Shown piece after piece: positions 55,840 through 64,000 of a DNA stretch of 64,000 bases. The notes under the pieces were generated by a model. That model worked only from the letters and a program-made list of their open reading frames with translations, ran no database searches and had not been told where the DNA came from. The translations under genes were made by a program, and so were the position numbers. Every line of letters starts with the position of its first letter. Position 1 is the stretch's first letter. Location of the stretch: contig NZ_MWXA01000005.1 of the NCBI RefSeq assembly GCF_002259795.1, positions 62,001 to 126,000 on the forward strand. The letters run 5' to 3'. The stretch comes from Bifidobacterium aquikefiri (GTDB lineage Bacteria; Actinomycetota; Actinomycetes; Actinomycetales; Bifidobacteriaceae).

Positions 55840-56808
55840 ATGCAGAACGAAACTGAAGATGCCTTGAAGGCAATCAACAAGCGTACCGGACGCAATATGC
55901 CCCAGGCAGTGGCAACCGGTGCGCTTCTGGTGATCATCATTCTTGCCACGCTCTTCATCAAAATCGACGTATTCGTTATTCTTATCGCCGTATTCATGGT
56001 TCTGGGTTTGTGGGAGCTGCGGGTCGATTTTGCAACGGCCGGACTGCACATACCATTCATTACGCTTTCAATCTGCTCACTTGCATCGATTCTGCTGACC
56101 TTCTATGCCCCACGGCCATTGATTGCGATGGGTCTGTCCATAATGCTCACTGCAATTCTCGTGGTGATTTCAGCAACGGTGCGACTGAGTTTTGGCACCC
56201 GTGTTCCGATGGCCGTGGCAACCAAGCTTTCGTCTTCCGAGTCATCGGCACGCTTGGAATCTTCATACAACCACGACAATGCGATAACGTCGAAGGGCGC
56301 TTTTTCGAACGTCGCAGTGTCGCTCTTCACCGTTACCTACATACCCCTGCTTGCGTGCTTCCTCGTTCTTCCGCTCCATATTCAACGCTTTAGCATCGTA
56401 AATGCCTGCATGCTGGTATTCTTGCCCGCCTTGAGTGATATTGGCGGTCTGTTTTTCGGAGCTCTGTTGGGCAAGCATAAGCTTTCACCGCGAATCTCGC
56501 CGAAGAAATCATATGAGGGATTGATCGGATCGATGCTCTTTGCCATGGTTGGTGCCTTTGTGGCTTCAGCAGTGACATTTGATGCAACGTTATGGAGGAC
56601 CCGATGGTGGGTGCCCATAATGCTGGGAATTCTTGTAGGAATTGTCGGCACATTCGGTGATCTCTGCGCATCAATGCTCAAGAGGGATCTTGGAATCAAA
56701 GATATGGGGCACTTGCTTAAAGGGCATGGTGGCGTTCTTGATCGCGTCGATTCCATCCTGATGTGTGCACCCTTCATTGCGGCAGTTCTGATTCTCACAC
56801 TGCAATAA
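55840..56808 (+). CDS. cdsA: Phosphatidate cytidylyltransferase
   Basis: A 322-residue integral membrane enzyme making CDP-diacylglycerol, the branch point of phospholipid synthesis. The signature begins SPKKSYEGLIGSMLF, and GTFGDLCASMLKRDLGIKDMG and LKGHGGVLDRVDSI follow. Six to eight hydrophobic segments are visible. ATG 55840 has TTAGG just upstream. It ends the rpsB-to-cdsA block. Confidence 0.95.
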   Translation: MQNETEDALKAINKRTGRNMPQAVATGALLVIIILATLFIKIDVFVILIAVFMVLGLWELRVDFATAGLHIPFITLSICSLASILLTFYAPRPLIAMGLSIMLTAILVVISATVRLSFGTRVPMAVATKLSSSESSARLESSYNHDNAITSKGAFSNVAVSLFTVTYIPLLACFLVLPLHIQRFSIVNACMLVFLPALSDIGGLFFGALLGKHKLSPRISPKKSYEGLIGSMLFAMVGAFVASAVTFDATLWRTRWWVPIMLGILVGIVGTFGDLCASMLKRDLGIKDMGHLLKGHGGVLDRVDSILMCAPFIAAVLILTLQ

Positions 56809-56961
56809 CATGCGACACAGCGTTTCACCATCCACGATATATACGCGTCGTATGTTATGAGTAGTCTGAAAAAACTGGTACCGTCTAACGCACGTTGATG
56901 ATGGGCAGACTCACCACGAGTTTGTACACGATTCACCACGGTTACACACGAGGAGCACAAA

Positions 56962-57732
56962 ATGTCGCTTGCCATAAGGGTTATCCCTTGTTTGGATGTT
57001 GATGCTGGAAGGGTAGTAAAGGGCGTTCATTTTGAAAATCTTCGAGATGCAGGTGATCCAGTCGAACTCGCCGCAGAATACTACAGTCAAGGTGCAGATG
57101 AACTCACTTTCCTCGATGTGACGGCCTCTTCTTCGCATCGCAATACGATGATTGATGTGGTGACTCGAACGGCAGAACAGCTCTTCATCCCACTCACCGT
57201 TGGCGGAGGCGTGCGAAGCATAGAGGATGTTGACTCTCTGCTGCGCTGTGGAGCGGACAAAATTGGTGTGAATACTGCCGCAATCAATAATCCTCAACTC
57301 ATTTCTGACATTTCGAATCGTTTCGGCAGCCAGGTTATTGTGCTATCCATCGATGCGCGTCGTGAGCAGGGTACGCAACACACGCAATCTGGATTTGAAG
57401 TCACGACCATGGGCGGTCGCAAGCGCACCGGCATTGATGCGCTCTGGTGGGTCAAGCGCGCAGAGGAGCTTGGCGCTGGCGAGATATTGCTCAATTCAAT
57501 GGACGCAGATGGGACCAAGAATGGATTCGATCTTGACATGATTTCGGCTGTGCGCAAGGAAGTGAGCATTCCTCTCATCGCCAGCGGTGGGGCAGGCAAG
57601 GTGGAAGATTTTCCACCCGCTGTAGCGGCGGGAGCCGATGCCGTATTGGCTGCCTCTGTGTTCCACTATGGAATCATCACTATTGCGCAGGTGAAACATG
57701 CACTGCACAATGCAGGGTACCAGGTCAGATAG
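56962..57732 (+). CDS. hisF: Imidazole glycerol phosphate synthase, cyclase subunit
   Basis: A 256-residue TIM-barrel enzyme of histidine synthesis that forms imidazole glycerol phosphate with HisH. The catalytic Asp segments are [18 protein letters not shown] and [20 protein letters not shown] and [11 protein letters not shown] line the phosphate sites. AGGAG lies before the ATG. hisI follows, but hisH is not in the window. Confidence 0.97.
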   Translation: MSLAIRVIPCLDVDAGRVVKGVHFENLRDAGDPVELAAEYYSQGADELTFLDVTASSSHRNTMIDVVTRTAEQLFIPLTVGGGVRSIEDVDSLLRCGADKIGVNTAAINNPQLISDISNRFGSQVIVLSIDARREQGTQHTQSGFEVTTMGGRKRTGIDALWWVKRAEELGAGEILLNSMDADGTKNGFDLDMISAVRKEVSIPLIASGGAGKVEDFPPAVAAGADAVLAASVFHYGIITIAQVKHALHNAGYQVR

Positions 57733-57871
57733 GACTCACCATGAGACACGTCACTCCAATTCGATGGCAAAACTCTACACTGTACAACAATTGAAACAGA
57801 AAGCATGAGTGGCCCGGCAAGGTGCTGCTCGCATTACTCAGGGTGTGAATAGATTGAAGGAAACTACGCAA

Positions 57872-58294
57872 GTGCCAGCCTCTAGAGACGCAGACGATGT
57901 GCAATACAACAACTCCGAAATTCTGGATCCACGCATTCGGCAACGGTTGAAGCATGACGCTCAAGGTCTTGTCGCTGCAGTTATTCAGCAATATGACAGC
58001 AAGGAAGTGCTGATGGTCGGATACATGAACGATGAGGCCGTCCGCCGCACACTTACCACAGGACGCGTCACCTTCTGGTCGCGTTCACGACAGGAATTCT
58101 GGCGCAAGGGCGACACTTCGGGGCATGTGCAGTATGTCAAGTCCTTCAATCTCGACTGCGATGGCGATGCCATTCTTGTCGAGGTCGATCAGGTCGGAGC
58201 TGCATGTCACCATGGCACACGTACATGCTTCCTTTCTGGTGGACCGCTGCCGGTTGTCGTCGGAACGCGTAGCGATGAAGAGAAGAGCATCTGA
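57872..58294 (+). CDS. hisI: Phosphoribosyl-AMP cyclohydrolase
   Basis: A 140-residue zinc enzyme of histidine synthesis. VAAVIQQYDSKEVLMVGYMN, TFWSRSRQEFWRKGDTSGH and the zinc-binding cysteines in LDCDGDAILVEVDQ and ACHHGTRTCF are present. GTG 57872 has GAAGGAAA about eight to ten bases before it; the frame also opens at GTG 57809, giving 161 residues. Its stop overlaps the trpE ATG by one base. Confidence 0.92.
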   Translation: MPASRDADDVQYNNSEILDPRIRQRLKHDAQGLVAAVIQQYDSKEVLMVGYMNDEAVRRTLTTGRVTFWSRSRQEFWRKGDTSGHVQYVKSFNLDCDGDAILVEVDQVGAACHHGTRTCFLSGGPLPVVVGTRSDEEKSI

Positions 58295-59910
58295 TGAATA
58301 ATGCTGAAGAACCGGACAAGGCTGCTGTGAACAAAGGCACAAACGCAGCGCATGACTACCATTGCAGTGTCAAGGACCTGCAATGGGGCTCAACGTGGCC
58401 AGACCGAGAGGAATTCCATCGCCTTGCGGATGCCGGCTACCGAATCATTCCCATTGTCAGAAGATTGCTCGGGGATACTCTGACACCGGTAGGCTTCTAT
58501 GAGAGGCTTGCCCATGGTCGCAGTGGGAGTTTTATCCTTGAAACGGCCGAATATGCTGGCTCGTGGAACCGTTATTCGTTCATTGGGGTGCATTCCATAG
58601 CCCAGTTACGCTCAAACCATGGTGAAGCCGATTGGCTCGGTCAGGTACCTACCGGTGTTCCCCAGCATGGCGATGTGATCGATGTGGCACGCGAGACACT
58701 GAACATCCTGAAGGCTCCAGAAGTGGAGGGGCTTCCCAATCTGACCAGCGGCTTGGTCGGTACTATCGGCTGGGATGCAACACGTCACTGGGAGAAAAAG
58801 CTTCCCCGTCAGGCAGTAAACGAAACTGGTCAGCCAGAACTTGTGCTGGCGTTGGCAACAGACATTGCTGTAGTTGACCATTTCAGTGGATCCGTATGGA
58901 TGATCGCCAATGCGGTCAATATCGACAACCGACCGACACGCGCAGATGCTGCCTATGATGAGGCAGTTGTGCGCCTCAATGCCATGCAGACCGATGCAGC
59001 GCATCCTAACCAGTCAACGGATTTCATTGGCACTCTCGATGTAGATAAGCCAAGGCCGGAGCTCAGATTCCGTACGGCCAAAAGCGATTATGAGCAATGG
59101 GTTGCGAAGGCGCAGCAGCATATCATCGATGGCGACGCGTTTCAGGTAGTGATTTCACAACGACTCGATCTTGATGCTCCTTCACGGCCATTCGATATCT
59201 ATCGAGTGCTGCGCACACTTAATCCCAGCCCATATATGTACTTCTTTGCATTGACGGATGCGGAGGGCAGAGATTTCAATGTCATCGGTTCGAGTCCAGA
59301 AACCCTGATCAAAGTCGACCGTGGCAGGGCACTGACCTTCCCAATCGCCGGCTCTCGTCCCAGGGGCGCAACTCCTGAAGAGGATCGGCGCCTGGCTGAG
59401 GAACTCCTGGCAGATCCCAAGGAACGCAGCGAACATATCATGCTCGTTGATTTGGCCAGGAATGATCTTTCGCGGGTCTGCGATCCCTCAACAGTGAGCG
59501 TTGTCTCGCTTATGGACATCAAGCGATTCAGCCATATCATGCATATCGCTTCGACGGTCACCGGCAGACTCGCGCCTGGTGCATCGACCTTTGACGTGTT
59601 CACTTCCGCATTCCCAGCAGGGACGTTGAGCGGTGCGCCAAAAACGAGTGCCATCAGCATCATTGACCGCATTGAAGGCATTGATCGGGGCATCTATGGT
59701 GGTACGGTCGGATACTTCGATTTCTCGGGCAACATGGATATGGCCATTGCTATTCGAACTGCCTTCATTCGCGACCATCAGGCGAGCGTACAGGCAGGAG
59801 CCGGCATCGTGCTTGATTCCGTGCCTGAGAACGAATGGCAGGAGACACGCAACAAGGCGGAGGCATCTGTCGAGGCAGTTCAGATCGCGGCCCAATTGGC
59901 ACAGATCTAA
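58294..59910 (+). CDS. trpE: Anthranilate synthase component I
   Basis: A 538-residue chorismate-using enzyme at the entry of tryptophan synthesis. The conserved ends FPIAGSRPRGATPEED, LVDLARNDLSRVCDP and FPAGTLSGAPK are intact. The first half contains the regulatory region with GRSGSFILETAE (a variant of the LLES tryptophan-binding site). It starts at TGATG, coupled to hisI. trpG and trpD are not in the window. Confidence 0.95.
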   Translation: MNNAEEPDKAAVNKGTNAAHDYHCSVKDLQWGSTWPDREEFHRLADAGYRIIPIVRRLLGDTLTPVGFYERLAHGRSGSFILETAEYAGSWNRYSFIGVHSIAQLRSNHGEADWLGQVPTGVPQHGDVIDVARETLNILKAPEVEGLPNLTSGLVGTIGWDATRHWEKKLPRQAVNETGQPELVLALATDIAVVDHFSGSVWMIANAVNIDNRPTRADAAYDEAVVRLNAMQTDAAHPNQSTDFIGTLDVDKPRPELRFRTAKSDYEQWVAKAQQHIIDGDAFQVVISQRLDLDAPSRPFDIYRVLRTLNPSPYMYFFALTDAEGRDFNVIGSSPETLIKVDRGRALTFPIAGSRPRGATPEEDRRLAEELLADPKERSEHIMLVDLARNDLSRVCDPSTVSVVSLMDIKRFSHIMHIASTVTGRLAPGASTFDVFTSAFPAGTLSGAPKTSAISIIDRIEGIDRGIYGGTVGYFDFSGNMDMAIAIRTAFIRDHQASVQAGAGIVLDSVPENEWQETRNKAEASVEAVQIAAQLAQI

Positions 59911-59926
59911 CGATCTGCACATAATC

Positions 59927-59945
59927 TTGAGACATATGGTCTCAA
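59927..59945 (+). promoter_or_regulatory. Hairpin in the trpE-trpCB gap
   Basis: TTGAGAC and GTCTCAA flank a five-base loop in the 79-bp gap. No T-run follows; it may affect message processing between trpE and trpCB. Confidence 0.45.
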
Positions 59946-59989
59946 TAAATGAACACCAAGAACAGTGAGTGGAAATAGCGAGGTGAATG

Positions 59990-62086
59990 ATGTCAGTCCT
60001 AGATGAATTGGTTGCAGGAGCGTTAGCTGATCAGCGCGAACGCGAAACCAAACTTTCCTTGACCCAGCTTCAGCAGCAGGTACGGAATATGACGAGCACA
60101 CCCTTGGACGCCACTCGATGGCTCAAGCAACCTGATTGCATTCCCATCATCGCCGAAATCAAACGTGCATCACCTTCAAAAGGTCATCTTGCCGATATCG
60201 ATGATCCCGCTGCGCTGGCATCGCAATATCAGAGCGGTGGTGCAAGCGCCATTTCTGTGCTCACCGAGCGTCATCGCTTTTTGGGAAGTTTTGATGACCT
60301 GGATGCAGTCCGCCAGGCGGTCCAGATTCCCGTCCTCAACAAGGACTTCATCGTCACCCCATACCAGATCTGGGAAGCCCGAGCCCACGGCGCCGATGTA
60401 GTACTGCTGATAGTGGCTGCCTTGGATGACGCGAAGCTTCGAGAACTGCTGGATCTTGCACATTCGCTCGGTCTCAACGCGCTGGTGGAAACACACACCC
60501 GCGAAGAGATCGATAGGGCGATAGCTGCCGGAGCGAGAATAATCGGCATCAATGCACGCAATCTCAAAGACTTGTCTGTTGACGTCACGAAGTACAAGGC
60601 ATTGGCTGCAAACCTGCCTGAGAACGTTATCCGTGTAGCCGAATCAGGTGTATTTGGGATCAAGGAACTCGAAATGTATGCCAGAGCTGGTGCAGATGCC
60701 GTTCTGGTGGGAGAGGGAGTTGCGACTGCGAGCGACCATGAGCTTGCCGTCAAACGCCTCGTTGAAGGAGGAAAAGTCGTGAAGGAATCAGAAAGTCAGC
60801 CGCTCAGTACCCATGACGGCCCTTATTTCGGACAATACGGTGGACGATATGTTCCAGAAGCCTTGGTTCATGCTCTTGATGAGCTTGAGAGCGTATACAG
60901 GCAGGCAAAGGCCGATCCTGAGTTTCACCAGGAGTTTGCACGACTGTGCAAGCAATATGTCGGTCGCCCTTCATCATTGACCGAAGCACCTCGCTTTGCA
61001 AAGCTCATCAGTGACAAAGTGAGCGCTCCTGTGCGGGTTTTCCTCAAGCGCGAGGACTTGAACCATACCGGGGCTCATAAGATCAACAATGCACTCGGCC
61101 AGGGTCTGCTGGTCAAGCGGATGGGCAAGCACCGTGTCATTGCAGAGACAGGTGCAGGTCAGCACGGCGTTGCCACGGCTACGGTGTGTGCATTGCTTGG
61201 TTTGAAGTGCCGCATCTACATGGGTCAGTTCGATGCACGCCGTCAGGCATTGAACGTCGCTCGCATGCGCATGCTTGGAGCCGAGGTCGTCGAAGTGACT
61301 CAAGGCACACGCATCTTGAAGGATGCCATCAATGAAGCCTTGCGCGACTGGGTAACGAATGTAGAAGATACGCATTATCTTCTGGGTACCGTCGCTGGCC
61401 CGCACCCATTCCCAACCATGGTGAGAGACTTCCAGAAAATCATCGGCGAAGAGGCGAAGGAACAGTTGCATGATGACTATGGGATAGAACATCCCGATGC
61501 GGTAATTGCCTGCGTGGGCGGCGGATCCAATGCGATTGGCATCATGAATGCGTTTCTTGATGATGATCGTGTTCGTCTCTATGCATATGAGGCGGGTGGC
61601 AATGGGCCGGAATCAGGCGATCATGCCATTCGTCTGACCGAGGGGACAGGACAGCTCGGTGTATTCCAGGGGGCTAAATCCTATCTGCTCGAAAATGCCG
61701 AAGGTCAGACGCTTGACACCTATTCGATTTCAGCGGGACTCGACTATGCCTCCGTTGGCCCTGAGCATGCATGGCTAAAGGATATTGGCCGGGTACATTA
61801 CGATTACGCCACCGACAAGGAAGCCATGAGCGCATTCCTGGATCTTTCCCGCAGTGAGGGCATCATTCCAGCGCTCGAATCATCTCATGCCGTCGCGGGT
61901 GCATACAAGGCGGCACAGGATCTGATAGACAAGGGTGTAGAGAATCCTGTACTGGTCGTTAATATTTCTGGTCGCGGCGACAAGGATGTGGCAACTGCAG
62001 GCAAGTGGTTCGGCTTCCTGACCGATGAACAAAGCAAGGCTCTGGACGCCAATGGTGCCCATGGCAACAGCGTGGATGGAGAATAG
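59990..62086 (+). CDS. trpCB: Fused indole-3-glycerol phosphate synthase / tryptophan synthase beta (TrpC-TrpB)
   Basis: A 698-residue bifunctional protein. The N-terminal TrpC (~1-260) has [37 protein letters not shown] and [12 protein letters not shown]. After a short linker the PLP-dependent TrpB (~275-690) starts [13 protein letters not shown]; the Schiff-base lysine is in [16 protein letters not shown] and the phosphate loop is VGGGSNAIG. Both sites look complete. I recall similar fusions in other bifidobacteria, but this was not checked. ATG 59990 follows GAGG; a tandem ATG at 59987 is nearer. trpA overlaps its stop. Confidence 0.96.
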   Translation: MSVLDELVAGALADQRERETKLSLTQLQQQVRNMTSTPLDATRWLKQPDCIPIIAEIKRASPSKGHLADIDDPAALASQYQSGGASAISVLTERHRFLGSFDDLDAVRQAVQIPVLNKDFIVTPYQIWEARAHGADVVLLIVAALDDAKLRELLDLAHSLGLNALVETHTREEIDRAIAAGARIIGINARNLKDLSVDVTKYKALAANLPENVIRVAESGVFGIKELEMYARAGADAVLVGEGVATASDHELAVKRLVEGGKVVKESESQPLSTHDGPYFGQYGGRYVPEALVHALDELESVYRQAKADPEFHQEFARLCKQYVGRPSSLTEAPRFAKLISDKVSAPVRVFLKREDLNHTGAHKINNALGQGLLVKRMGKHRVIAETGAGQHGVATATVCALLGLKCRIYMGQFDARRQALNVARMRMLGAEVVEVTQGTRILKDAINEALRDWVTNVEDTHYLLGTVAGPHPFPTMVRDFQKIIGEEAKEQLHDDYGIEHPDAVIACVGGGSNAIGIMNAFLDDDRVRLYAYEAGGNGPESGDHAIRLTEGTGQLGVFQGAKSYLLENAEGQTLDTYSISAGLDYASVGPEHAWLKDIGRVHYDYATDKEAMSAFLDLSRSEGIIPALESSHAVAGAYKAAQDLIDKGVENPVLVVNISGRGDKDVATAGKWFGFLTDEQSKALDANGAHGNSVDGE

Positions 62087-63000
62087 TGATCGGCATGAAT
62101 GACACACACAATACCTTCGAATCATCTGCAGCTGCAACGTCTGATGTTCGCCATACTCAACCACTTGGGTTCACCAATGCGCCTAGCAAGACGGCCACAA
62201 GGCTGCAGGAGCTGGCTGATAACAATTCACCTGCATTCATCGGCTATCTTCCCTATGGCTTTCCCAACAAGGAATACTCGCTGAAGGCCTTCGAGACGCT
62301 GGTCAAACATGGCGTTGACATTGTAGAAATCGGTTTGCCTTACTCTGATCCCGTCATGGATGGTCCGGTCATTCAGGCAGCGTCGCACATTGCCTTGGAC
62401 AATGGCGAGCGCATTGCAGGAGTCTTCGATGCGGTCGAGACCGTGGCCAAGGCAGGTGGTGTGCCACTGATCATGAGCTATTGGAATCTGATCTTCCGCT
62501 ATGGTGTCGAACGGTTCGCCAGGGATTTTTCGAACGCCGGGGGCGCTGGACTGATCACACCTGATTTGATACCAGACGAAGCAGGGGAGTGGATCGAAGC
62601 TTCGGAGCGCTACGGTCTGGATAGGGTCTTTTTGGTGTCACCGGATTCCACTGCAGAGAGGCTTGCCATCGTTGCGAACAATGCCAGAGGCTTTGTCTAC
62701 GCTGCTTCACGCATGGGGGTGACGGGCGAAAGAACCACCATCTCATCCTCACCGGAGTTGCTTGTCGAACGTACCCGCCAGGCAGGTGCCGATCATGTCT
62801 GTGTCGGTATCGGTGTGTCCACGCCAGAGCAGGGTTCGAAGGTGGGCAGCTATGCCGATGGCGTCATCGTAGGTTCAGCCTTGGTCCACCAATTGTTGGA
62901 TGGCACGGGCAGACACGTCAAGCCTGAAGAACAGGGCCTGGCTGATCTGGCTCAGACGACACATGATTTGGCCGAAGCAATACACGGAGCTCGAGGCTAG
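62086..63000 (+). CDS. trpA: Tryptophan synthase alpha chain
   Basis: A 304-residue TIM barrel releasing indole to TrpB. The catalytic Glu is in VEIGLPYSDPVMDGP, with Asp nearby, and MSYWNLIFRYG and GLITPDLIPDEA follow. It starts with a GTG sharing one base with the trpCB stop; an ATG at 62095 is an alternative. About 40 N-terminal residues are extra relative to the ~265-residue norm. Confidence 0.96.
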   Translation: MIGMNDTHNTFESSAAATSDVRHTQPLGFTNAPSKTATRLQELADNNSPAFIGYLPYGFPNKEYSLKAFETLVKHGVDIVEIGLPYSDPVMDGPVIQAASHIALDNGERIAGVFDAVETVAKAGGVPLIMSYWNLIFRYGVERFARDFSNAGGAGLITPDLIPDEAGEWIEASERYGLDRVFLVSPDSTAERLAIVANNARGFVYAASRMGVTGERTTISSSPELLVERTRQAGADHVCVGIGVSTPEQGSKVGSYADGVIVGSALVHQLLDGTGRHVKPEEQGLADLAQTTHDLAEAIHGARG

Positions 63001-63090
63001 CTTTCGACTATGCCTGAAATCCATGGGTGAACAATCCTTGGGATATGCCCTAATATTATGTATGGCTTGTGAACATAGAAGTTGCAATTC

Positions 63091-63120
63091 GGTGCTGGCC
63101 GGCTGTGTGCTGCCGGCACC
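63091..63120 (+). terminator. Hairpin after trpA
   Basis: GGTGCTGGC pairs with GCCGGCACC (one G-U pair), loop of 12 bases, between trpA and lgt. No T-run follows, so termination is uncertain. Confidence 0.4.
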
Positions 63121-63177
63121 GTTCATGTGAGTGCACATGCTCTCGAAGCTTCATAACAGACAATTGAATGGGGAGTC

Positions 63178-64000
63178 ATGAACCTAGCCTATATTCCGTC
63201 ACCGTCGATTTCCGAATTCTCGATTGGACCGTTGACCATACACTTTTATGCCTTGACTATGCTTGCGGCCATTGTCGTTGCCGTGTGGATAGCAACCGTG
63301 CGATGGAAGAAACTTGGCGGAATCAGCGATCAGATTCTTGACATTGCCCTCTGTGCAGTTCCGGCTGGCATCATAGGGGCGCGAATCTATCACATCATCA
63401 CTACTCCTGAACGTTTCTTCGGTCCAACCGGGGATTGGATAGACATGTTTCGCATCTGGAACGGCGGATTAGGGATATGGGGAGCGATTGTGCTTGGAGC
63501 TCTTGCTGCCTGGGGCTGGTGCAGACATCGTCACTATCCCATGGCCCTGCTGAGTGATGTGATCGCGCCGGCCCTTCTGGTGGCACAGGCCATAGGTCGC
63601 TTGGGCAACTGGTTCAACCAGGAGCTCTATGGTGCACCGACCACACTGCCATGGGGACTCAAACTCAACATCACCGGTACTGCAATCGGCAGCAGTGAAC
63701 TCTGCTATGACGGCTCCTCATGCCCAACTGGCACTCTTTTCCAACCAACGTTTCTGTACGAGATGATATGGAACCTCATCGGTGCCGCACTCATTCTTTG
63801 GATTGGTCGCAGGGCGTCGAAAGCACTGAAGGCGGGTTCACTGTTTGCCATATATGTGATGTGGTACACGGCCGGACGCACATGGATTGAAATGCTGCGC
63901 ATAGATTTCGCACATGAATTCCTCGGTGTCCGCATCAACGTATGGGTATCCATGGTGTGCTTCATTCTCGGCGTGTTTGCCTTCATACTGATTCAGAGAT
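63178..64000 (+). CDS. lgt: Prolipoprotein diacylglyceryl transferase, 3' end outside the window
   Basis: A membrane enzyme that adds diacylglycerol to the lipobox Cys of prolipoproteins such as those at 24904, 36831 and 45850. 274 codons are present; the C-terminus is beyond 64000. The signature begins GRLGNWFNQELYG, the opening IGPLTIHFYALTMLAAI and YHIITTPERFF fit, and RTWIEMLRID is near the visible end. The ATG follows GGGGAG. trpA followed by lgt is a common actinobacterial order. Confidence 0.96.
   Translation, partial: MNLAYIPSPSISEFSIGPLTIHFYALTMLAAIVVAVWIATVRWKKLGGISDQILDIALCAVPAGIIGARIYHIITTPERFFGPTGDWIDMFRIWNGGLGIWGAIVLGALAAWGWCRHRHYPMALLSDVIAPALLVAQAIGRLGNWFNQELYGAPTTLPWGLKLNITGTAIGSSELCYDGSSCPTGTLFQPTFLYEMIWNLIGAALILWIGRRASKALKAGSLFAIYVMWYTAGRTWIEMLRIDFAHEFLGVRINVWVSMVCFILGVFAFILIQR

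Noticed and set aside
57733-58293. T-box or trp leader upstream of hisI-trpE
   Set aside because: No T-box sequence, Trp-rich leader peptide or terminator pair seen.
1-64000. CRISPR array, prophage, insertion sequence, tRNA or rRNA genes
   Set aside because: No regularly spaced repeats, integrase or transposase, tRNA T-loop with acceptor stems, or rRNA sequence was found by eye; short structures could have been missed.

Overview
The window is typical of a Bifidobacteriaceae chromosome, most likely Bifidobacterium or a close relative with lower GC than the best-known gut species. This rests on gene order and protein style: a pyruvate formate-lyase pair, tig-clpP1-clpP2-clpX, rpsB-tsf-pyrH-frr-cdsA, a fused trpCB gene, actinobacterial DUF3000/RNase D and Rv3235-type neighbours, and purine-rich ribosome binding sites. 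The species cannot be named from sequence reading alone. I see no prophage, insertion sequence, CRISPR array, rRNA or tRNA. Both ends cut through genes: a GH13 glucosidase on the left and lgt on the right.

Layout. 1-2.3 kb: divergent alpha-glucosidase and LacI-type regulator with operator-like palindromes. 2.4-6.4 kb: Ski2-like helicase and RarA. 6.4-7.4 kb: a TPP riboswitch followed by a lone YkoE-type ECF substrate component. 7.5-13.2 kb: oxidoreductase, cyclophilin, oleate hydratase, a 120-bp inverted-repeat element, nadE and a small SPOR-like protein. 13.2-16.9 kb: pflB-pflA behind a perfect CRP-type half-site pair. 17-24.6 kb: DUF3000, RNase D, trigger factor, ClpP1P2, ClpX and an acetyltransferase. 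24.7-28.5 kb: a four-gene zinc/manganese-type ABC importer. 28.5-31.7 kb: an importer with a double permease and an ATPase carrying an extra C-terminal domain, but no binding protein. 32.2-35.1 kb: a TMEM175-like channel and a CysJ-like diflavin reductase. 35.5-41.3 kb: a complete Liv-type amino-acid importer whose LivH has an extracytoplasmic domain fused in front. 41.5-51.9 kb: M23-like protein, two long-chain acyl-CoA ligases, an orphan lipoprotein, icd, GuaB3, a DUF6459 protein and peptide deformylase. 52.1-56.8 kb: the translation/lipid block rpsB to cdsA. 57-63 kb: hisF-hisI-trpE-trpCB-trpA, then lgt.

How it fits together. Most of the window is housekeeping: protein quality control, translation factors, NAD, His and Trp synthesis, anaerobic pyruvate cleavage and nutrient uptake. 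The accessory interest lies in the non-coding DNA and in domain architecture. At least three copies of an 87-97 bp palindromic dispersed repeat (22.3, 35.2 and 54.2 kb) sit in the largest gaps, two of them with smaller satellite repeats. A second inverted-repeat family appears at 24.7 and 46.0 kb; the 46-kb copy is nested inside a larger inverted repeat next to a perfect 22-bp palindrome. I found no convincing wholly new multi-gene system. The best leads are the lone ECF component under TPP control, the LivH fusion, the importer without a binding protein, the diflavin reductase without a sulfite reductase partner, and these repeat structures.
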